Assembly (NCBI GenBank): GCA_021234155.1
Contig: JAJEKV010000071.1
Span: 1,561,138 to 1,625,137, forward strand
Direction of reading: 5' to 3'
Origin: Isoetes taiwanensis
Lineage: Eukaryota; Streptophyta; Lycopodiopsida; Isoetales; Isoetaceae
Length of the DNA: 64,000 nucleotides
Shown: one piece after another, positions 57,878-64,000 of the stretch
Position numbering within the stretch: the stretch's first letter is position 1
Layout: every line of letters starts with the position of its first letter
The notes under the pieces: model-generated
Database searches by the model: none
What the model saw: the letters and a program-made list of their open reading frames with translations, nothing else
Told to the model about the DNA's origin: nothing
Translations under genes and position numbers: made by a program

Positions 57878-60397
57878 TGAAAACTAGATGACTTTCATGG
57901 TTTTGTAATATCACTACTAGTTTGATCATAGTTCTTATACTAATTCTATGTCTTACACTAGTTTCTTAAAATTATTGCTAGTTTAGGAGGTGATTTTTGA
58001 GCCTACATTGTTAATATTATAATCTATGATGATTTTACATACTGGTTAGCATGATCAGATACATGGTTTTAACCTAGTTTCAATCCTCCCAAGCTTTTTT
58101 TATTAGTTCAAGAACCATGTTTGATTTTGGAAGTGTGTTATATGTTTTTGGCACATGCTTATTTACTATGCATAAAGGGGCTATTATATTGGTTTATGAT
58201 GTTGTTTTTTTACACACTTGTTTCAATCCTTAAAGTCATTACAAACTTTGAGCATAATTTCTTATATTAACTAGTAATTCCAACGATTATATCTATTTTT
58301 GCACTCCTTTTAGAGCATGATCCTTATTCGTAAAACTTATGTTATGTACATTGACTTGTCTACTGGTTGCATGGTGTGGTCTATGTTTTCTACCATTATA
58401 TGTAGCATAGTTTTATGTTGGGCCAAGTGTATATTTGTACTTATAGTTGCCAATGCATTCTTTGTGGTATAGTATTTAGTATCCATAGAGTGCACATTTT
58501 GTATGAAAGAGGATTTTGGATTATTTTAAGTGTTTATCATGCATGATTTAGAGGTTCCCTTGCATAATTGGAGTGACGAGGAGCTCTAGAGGTATGGTGT
58601 AGATAATAACCCTTTTGCTACCAACATAAGATTCTTTTTTTAAACTCAAACAATATTCACACCTATTGTACCATCTAGCAAAAGGCAATAGATGTTCAGA
58701 TACTGAACTTCACCTAGGCAGCAACTTAGAATAAAACATGCTTCACTTGCATGCAATGAAGAGTTACGAGAAATGCAAAAGCAATCTTGAATTCAAAGCA
58801 TGATCCTAATTGCATATAGTCACATTATATTAACTTCTAGGGGAATGGAGCCGGCTTGTCCTTGGCTGAATGTAGATGCCTAGTTGGCAGTTCTTATTTA
58901 TCCTTTCAGATCCGATCGGATCGCCAATAAATCATATGAGCTCTATGAATAACAATTTTCCTTGGCACTGTTTCATTCGATTGATTGATAAGGACCTATA
59001 TTTAGCTATAAGTATCAATGGTCATATGAGCACCAACGATTTTCTCATGAAATTGCTAGGTCAAATATGCATGAGCGTTCATTCATTAAAGAAATTCGCT
59101 AGATCAAAGATTCATGAACACGCGATCGTTGACCTTCAAGTCTAGAATCGTTTTCAAACCAGGAATACAAGCCATTCAATATAGTGGCGACAACTCACAT
59201 GTTTTTTTTTTTAAACCATTATAAATATGAGCCATTTAACATAGTGGCGACACAATCCACACTCAAGAATATTATCAACGTTCAACGCTAGGCTTGGAAC
59301 TAAGTTTTCACCGCTCCATTTTCGCTTAACTCTAAGTTATGATATGTTCCGATGAAGCACCAGACACAAGTATTATAATTTGCTTGGAGAAATTGAATAT
59401 TTTTAAGCAATAAAATATTGATACATTTACTTACTATAGCAATGGGATTGTAATAAATTTATGGAAGGGACAAGTTTCAATGGTTGCAAAATACAATTTA
59501 TTTATCATTCCAACTCTCTCAAATTAATTTATTGAAATCTTTTTACATTGTTCTCCATATCTGATAGAATTTGGGTTCATGTTATAGTGATCTGAGAATA
59601 GAGGCAAGATAATCTGACTTAAGGTTTGAGCCTACAGAACATTTAAAGGGAAAACGTGAAATATCCTATGGTTAAATAAGTGACAAAGTTAAAGGTTAAA
59701 TATTAGTCTTAAGGGTGCTCTATGGTCGCCCAATGGTTTCGGAAACAATGGAATCGGTCAAATGAGGTGAAGCCATATTACATTATATCTGGAAAGGGAA
59801 GGTTTGAATCAGAGAAGGGCACGTTGATATGATTGGAACCGCCTAAAAGAAAAACAATAAGAAGGAGCGAATCAATGCATATGGGTAAGCTGACTTGATC
59901 GGGCTGTTTTGCAGGAGTATGCTTGGGCATTCGAAGCTAAGTTCTCAAATATTTATACCATAATTGATAATTGATGCTCCCTGCCTAGTGCACTAGTCTA
60001 ATAAACATAGCATGTACTCGGCAATTCGGACTTTTGCTCGATCTTCTACCAGTTCGGCTATTCCAGTGAGCTTGAAATGCGGTTTTGACTTCGTATATGA
60101 GTTCAAAGCATACTCCAGGGACCAACTAGTAGGACCCACATATAGCCAAGCTCAACTCGCCATGTCTACATAGAACTTGTGTCTAATGTGTTTATGGAGA
60201 ATGCTCCCCTAAATAAAATGCAAACCTTTTGAGTTATGATGGTATTGTTGTGCATCAGGTCTTGTGCTTTAGACGTAAGCATTCACATTAGTCACATATT
60301 TTTGAACAAGGCCGTTTCAAAGTCTAAACGCCATAATAGGGCAAGAAATTACAAAGGCACAATTTTAATATTCTCTCTCTATTTGAGTTTCTCTCCA
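57878..60397. other. No gene recognised
   Basis: AT-rich. A plus-strand frame of 89 codons (58876-59145) is in a less AT-rich patch but has no recognised domain. A 23-bp motif around 'gccattcaatatagtggcga' at 59171 recurs at 59231 with two changes. Confidence 0.4.
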
Positions 60398-60538
60398 CGG
60401 TTTTTCCCTCGAAAACCCTTCGGGGCGGGGGTTTTTTAGCCCGGACAGTAATAAGTTTGCTGCGCTCCTTGTGGGTCCCATAGGCCGATTGGCCTCAGTG
60501 GACGATAAAAAATCATTCTTATTCTTATTCTTATTCTG
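60398..60538 (+). mobile_element. Orphan LINE tail or SINE-like copy
   Basis: Matches the LINE 3' tail at 35339-35484: 'ccctcgaaaacccttcgggg', the G/T stretch, 'gggtcccataggccgattgg', 'ggacgataaaa'. Here the tail ends in (TTATTC)n instead of (TATTC)n. No LINE coding sequence lies upstream, so it is either an extremely 5'-truncated LINE or a SINE that borrowed the LINE tail. Confidence 0.85.
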
Positions 60539-61080
60539 TAACTCCATCTCTATGTATACATAGCGCATTACCAACACATATGAGTTCAAAATGGTCGTGT
60601 CTTATTTCTAGACTGTATAGTTAACCTTTGGCAATTTAGGCAGTCCTAGTTGCTTCTAAAATTCTAAGTTTTGATAAGGTGAGAAATCATTAGTTATGCT
60701 TTAGATAATTATCTATGCCTTAGACACATTTCTTAACATAGAGCCTCATATTTGAAAGATGACATCATGACCAACATTCAAAATTCATATCTTATTAATG
60801 TTGTAGGCTATTGCAAAAAATCTGAAGACGTAAAAAAATTTGCCACCTACTAGTTTTTTGTTCACTCTCTCAAACCTAACTTTGAAGTAACAACAGAGAT
60901 CAATTTTCCCGGCATCCGGTATGGAGAAACGCCTCCGCCATGATAAATCATTACGGCGAAATTGTCTTGCAGCTCTTCAACGGATACTGCCGTGATTGTA
61001 TGAGGTATGCTATTCTTCTTCCTATTTTCATTCTGTTTTCTGATAAACATGGCTGAACAAGTGCCGTTCATGGCAGAAGT
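60539..61080. other. Spacer upstream of WD40 remnant
   Basis: AT-rich to 60850. A minus-strand ORF (60862-61071) has no recognised domain. Confidence 0.4.
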
Positions 61081-61082
61081 TC

Positions 61083-62158
61083 ATGGCACAAGTGCCGTTT
61101 ATGGTAGGAGAGTGGACGGAGCTTTTGCATGGAAGCAATAATAGCCCCATTGTGTGCATGGATCTGCTGGCTTTGGAGGATGTATTAGTAGCGGCTACTC
61201 AGGAGAAACTTGTTGCATGTGGAAATGGGCAAGGAGAAGTCATGGTTGTAAGGGTGCAACGCAGCCAAACTATTGTAAAAGTGATTCAAAGTTATCAGTG
61301 GATTGCAGAAAAGGAAAGGCAACTTCTAGGAGTTTTCTATTGTAAGAGTTTAGGGCCCAGGTATTGTATCAATTCCTTCCATAATAGACATAGGCTCATG
61401 TGAGGCCTACTGGCAATGTTGATCGTTTTGATCTAGTCTTTAGGTATGTCTTTACTGCAAATCCAGAAGGGAAGATACACATCTGGCTTTTGGATCAGAT
61501 ACCTGAGGGATGCCGGGATTGTGATTTTGCGAGCAAAGAATGCAAACCAAAGTTATTGGCAATTTTGGAATCTTCATTTCGTTCCCGGATGGTCTGCTTG
61601 GATGCAAGCTGGGAACATGAGGTAACCAACTCCTAAATTCTTTGTTACAAATGCGAGCTCCTTGCTTTCTTGGTATTTATTTTATTTGCTAGTTTTTTCT
61701 TCAAGTAGCGGGCTGATAAGTGCTAAGTAAAGCTCTTTTGAATAACTTCTTGGCTGCAGCTCATTGTTTGTGGTGATCAACGTGGAAATATTGTGGCATT
61801 CAATTGCCCTTGGACCATTTGACAAAAAGATATGGCTTCAAGCTGGATTGTAAATGCAGTATCATTTAAAGGGGGCCATGGAATATCTGCTGTTGCTAGC
61901 ATAGCTTTATCTGCCGCAGCTCCAGGCAAACAATGCCAATTAATATCTATAGGTATAGTTCAGTACTTTCCTGTCTCCACTTGTAAGTACGAAGTAATTT
62001 ACCCTTTTTGCAAATTGGTGCAGACAGGGCGGGATGGTTGCATTTGCAAGTTTTTATACGACAGTAGTACTCCTATGGAAATGCTGGTTTGTGTATATAT
62101 AGAAAGGATAAAGACATTGACTATGATCGAATCTACTCAGGACGCGGAGAGGGACTGA
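61083..62158 (+). pseudogene. WD40 protein remnant, WDR6-like
   Basis: WDR6-type proteins support 2'-O-methylation of tRNA in yeast and animals. Here the exons are decayed: 61083-61350, 61390-61622 (FTANPEGKIHIWLLDQIPEG and SRMVCLDASWEHE), 61758-61822 (LIVCGDQRGNIVAFNCPW, then TGA), about 61830-61955 (SFKGGHGISAVASIAL) and 62023-62158 (TGRDGCICKFLYDSS). WD-type GH...D and G-D-G-x-I motifs are visible. A stop directly after the third block and frame changes make it a pseudogene. The WDR6 assignment rests on the FKG-HGIS and GxDGCIC blocks and is less sure than the WD40 call. Confidence 0.6.
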
Positions 62159-62734
62159 ATTGAGTAAGCAATTTGCCTGCAATCCTTATCTGACATGTTA
62201 TTTGTCAATGCAGGATCTCCTTAAATTGGAGAGAATGAAGGTTGAATTCATTGATAAAATGGGCAAGAGTTGCAGGGATTGAGCGAACTGTTCTTCAGTA
62301 GAAATTATGGGCAGGGAAGAAATGTAAGGACAAGATGGTTAGTTGTAACCTTGGTGTACTTGCAATTATTGCTAGGAAGTTTCAAGGAAATGGGTTGTCA
62401 AATCCATCTTCTTCAGGTTGGCTTTCCTCTTCGTTTCTTAATCAAACTTGTTTATCTAAAAAGCTTTTTAATTGATAAAATATTATGACATCAATACTAT
62501 CATTTGCATCATGTTAGTTTGTATGGCGTAGAATGCTTTAATTTTAGAAATCACACTTTGCTTTGTCTGATATGGTCCACGAAAGGACATCGAACTAATT
62601 AAGCATATGATTGTTTCTACCTATGCAGTTAAAGGGGACACTCTACTTTTATTTTTGTTGCCTGCTTCATTTCATTTTAATTTCCTTAGAGGCATTGTTT
62701 CAGCATAAGATATATGTGATATACGTTTTAGTGC

Positions 62735-63480
62735 TGCAGGAAGGGAGCATAGGTTTGATCAAGGGAGTAGAGAAATTTGATTCTACCAAGGGATTTAAGC
62801 TCTCAACATATGCGTACTGGTGGATAAAACAAGCAATAAGCAGGGCAGTGGCGCTGAAGGCAAAAAGCATACGTCTACCTGCACGTTGTCTATCAGGCCC
62901 TTGTGCATATTTTTTCATTTTCCTGACTGTGAGTGCTTTTCCTCTAATGCTGCACATTTAATTTTGTTTAGGTTCATCATTATGAGATAATATCGCGTAT
63001 AAGGAATGCCAAATTTTGAGAAGCATGGGAGAGCTCCTAAAGAGCAAGAATTGGCAGAGTTTGTTGGCTTGAGTGTGACTAGGATAAGTACTCTTATGAA
63101 TTGGTCAAAGCCAATTTGGTCTCTTGACAGACCTATTGGTGATGGCACTACAACCTTTACGGTAAGCTTGTATTCTGCTTGATTCAACTGCTATTAAACA
63201 GATGCTGATAGCCTTAACATTGCAGGAGATACTTGCAGATGAGACTTCTGAATGTACTGAGAAAGTTACCAGTGTATTGTGGCTAAAAGAAGATGTGGAC
63301 AAGGTTTTGCATACTTTAAAACCACAGGAGCCCACAGGAGTGAGAGATTATATGGCATCGATTTGGTCTGGCTGGTGGCGGCAGGTCTAAGACTCTTGAA
63401 GAAGTGGGTTACATGTACAATGTGACTAGGGAACGCATATGACAAATTGAAAACAATGCAATGCGCAAATGAAGACAATC
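62735..63480 (+). pseudogene. Plastid sigma factor remnant (sigma-70 regions 2 to 4)
   Basis: Plastid sigma factors direct the bacterial-type plastid RNA polymerase to promoters. Region 2 (62739-62890): [20 protein letters not shown] and [15 protein letters not shown] are almost textbook. Region 3 is frameshifted (about 63010-63160: HGRAPKEQELAEFVGLSVTR; SLDRPIGDG). Then 63225-63330 (EILADETSE ... KEDVDKVLHTLKPQE), and region 4 in another frame (SKTLEEVGYMYNVTRERI). A TGA follows at about 63440, where Arg is expected in R-I-R-Q-I-E. Several frameshifts, at least one nonsense codon and retained introns mark it as a pseudogene. It lies 580 bp after the WD40 remnant. Confidence 0.85.
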
Positions 63481-64000
63481 AAAACAAACTAATGGTCTGC
63501 GCTGTCACATGTGTTCCTAACTACTAGGCGAAGGACCTCACTACTAGGCAAAAGACAATTGAAGAATTTATCAATGAAATTAGCAACCATTTTCAGATTA
63601 TGGAAAGAGGTGCCTGATATTATTGTACTCTGATAACAAAATTCAATGGAAAAAAAAATTGAGCATCTTGGTCTTCTGTACTCTTCCCTTTTGTAATCGA
63701 AATACCGATAATAAGCAAATTTGGATTTAAAAAAAGAAAAAAATAAAATAAAAATGCTCAAATGAACCATATATGCTGAAATATACCAATTAATTAGGAG
63801 ATATCACAATTTAGAACCATGTAAAAAAATCATGAACCCTCAAATTTTATTACGCTAATATATGAAGGTTGAATACTATGGTCTCTTATCGTATTACCAA
63901 ACTTGATACGTGAAGCACAGTAAAGCTGATATCATGAAAAAATAAACTAATTTTTCACATTATCGTGGAAGCAAAATTATATTGGTATATCTAAAGCAAG
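63481..64000. other. AT-rich sequence, no gene
   Basis: Includes an A-rich run at about 63728-63755. No ORF or motif is supported. Confidence 0.4.

Noticed and set aside
58876..59145. Organelle-derived insertion
   Set aside because: The patch looks less AT-rich and open in one frame, but I could not match it to a plastid or mitochondrial gene.

Overview
The window is nuclear DNA of a land plant. It holds intron-containing genes and gene remnants for the exocyst subunit EXO70, a plastid-type iron superoxide dismutase, a PLS-type pentatricopeptide repeat protein, a CDP-diacylglycerol synthase, a WD40 protein and a plastid sigma factor. These sit among plant-type Helitrons, Ty3/gypsy, LINE, MULE-like and reverse-transcriptase elements. 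The high share of pseudogenes and transposons suggests a large genome such as a fern, other seed-free plant or conifer, but the sequence alone does not settle the lineage.

Layout. 1.9-5.7 kb (minus): a spliced EXO70 gene that looks intact, with an in-frame 245-bp tandem duplication at its 3' end. 6.6-7.5 kb: unrecognised coding-like sequence. 7.8-9.5 kb (minus): a gag remnant with one LTR of a gypsy-type element. 9.9-15.4 kb: decayed gene remnants (Fe-SOD, PPR, an aspartic-protease fragment on the minus strand, CDP-diacylglycerol synthase). 12.3-17.3 kb also holds three copies of a short interspersed repeat. 18.5-27.3 kb: an unusual retroelement with 2.3-kb direct repeats around a 508-aa ORF1 and a Penelope-like reverse transcriptase. 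27.3-30.0 kb: nothing recognisable. 30.1-30.3 kb: an array of seven near-identical palindromes. 30.3-36.4 kb: three copies of a repeat family, interrupted by a 750-bp inverted-repeat transposon, a MULE-like foldback element and a 5'-truncated LINE. 38.1-50.6 kb: an autonomous-type Helitron (9.0 kb, decayed) joined directly to a 3.4-kb non-autonomous relative. 50.6-53.6 kb: a rearranged second copy of the Helitron Rep region, cut by a minus-strand Ty3/gypsy element at 53.6-57.9 kb. 60.4-60.5 kb: an orphan copy of the LINE tail. 61.1-63.5 kb: remnants of a WD40 gene (WDR6-like) and a plastid sigma-factor gene.

Only EXO70 looks like a working host gene. The other host genes carry stop codons, several of the type expected from C-to-T change, plus small frameshifts, yet they keep intron positions, so they are decayed segmental copies and not processed ones. 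The most unusual objects are the reverse-transcriptase element at 18.5-27.3 kb, the head-to-tail Helitron pair with two related accessory ORFs flanking Rep-helicase, the palindrome array, and the EXO70 duplication.
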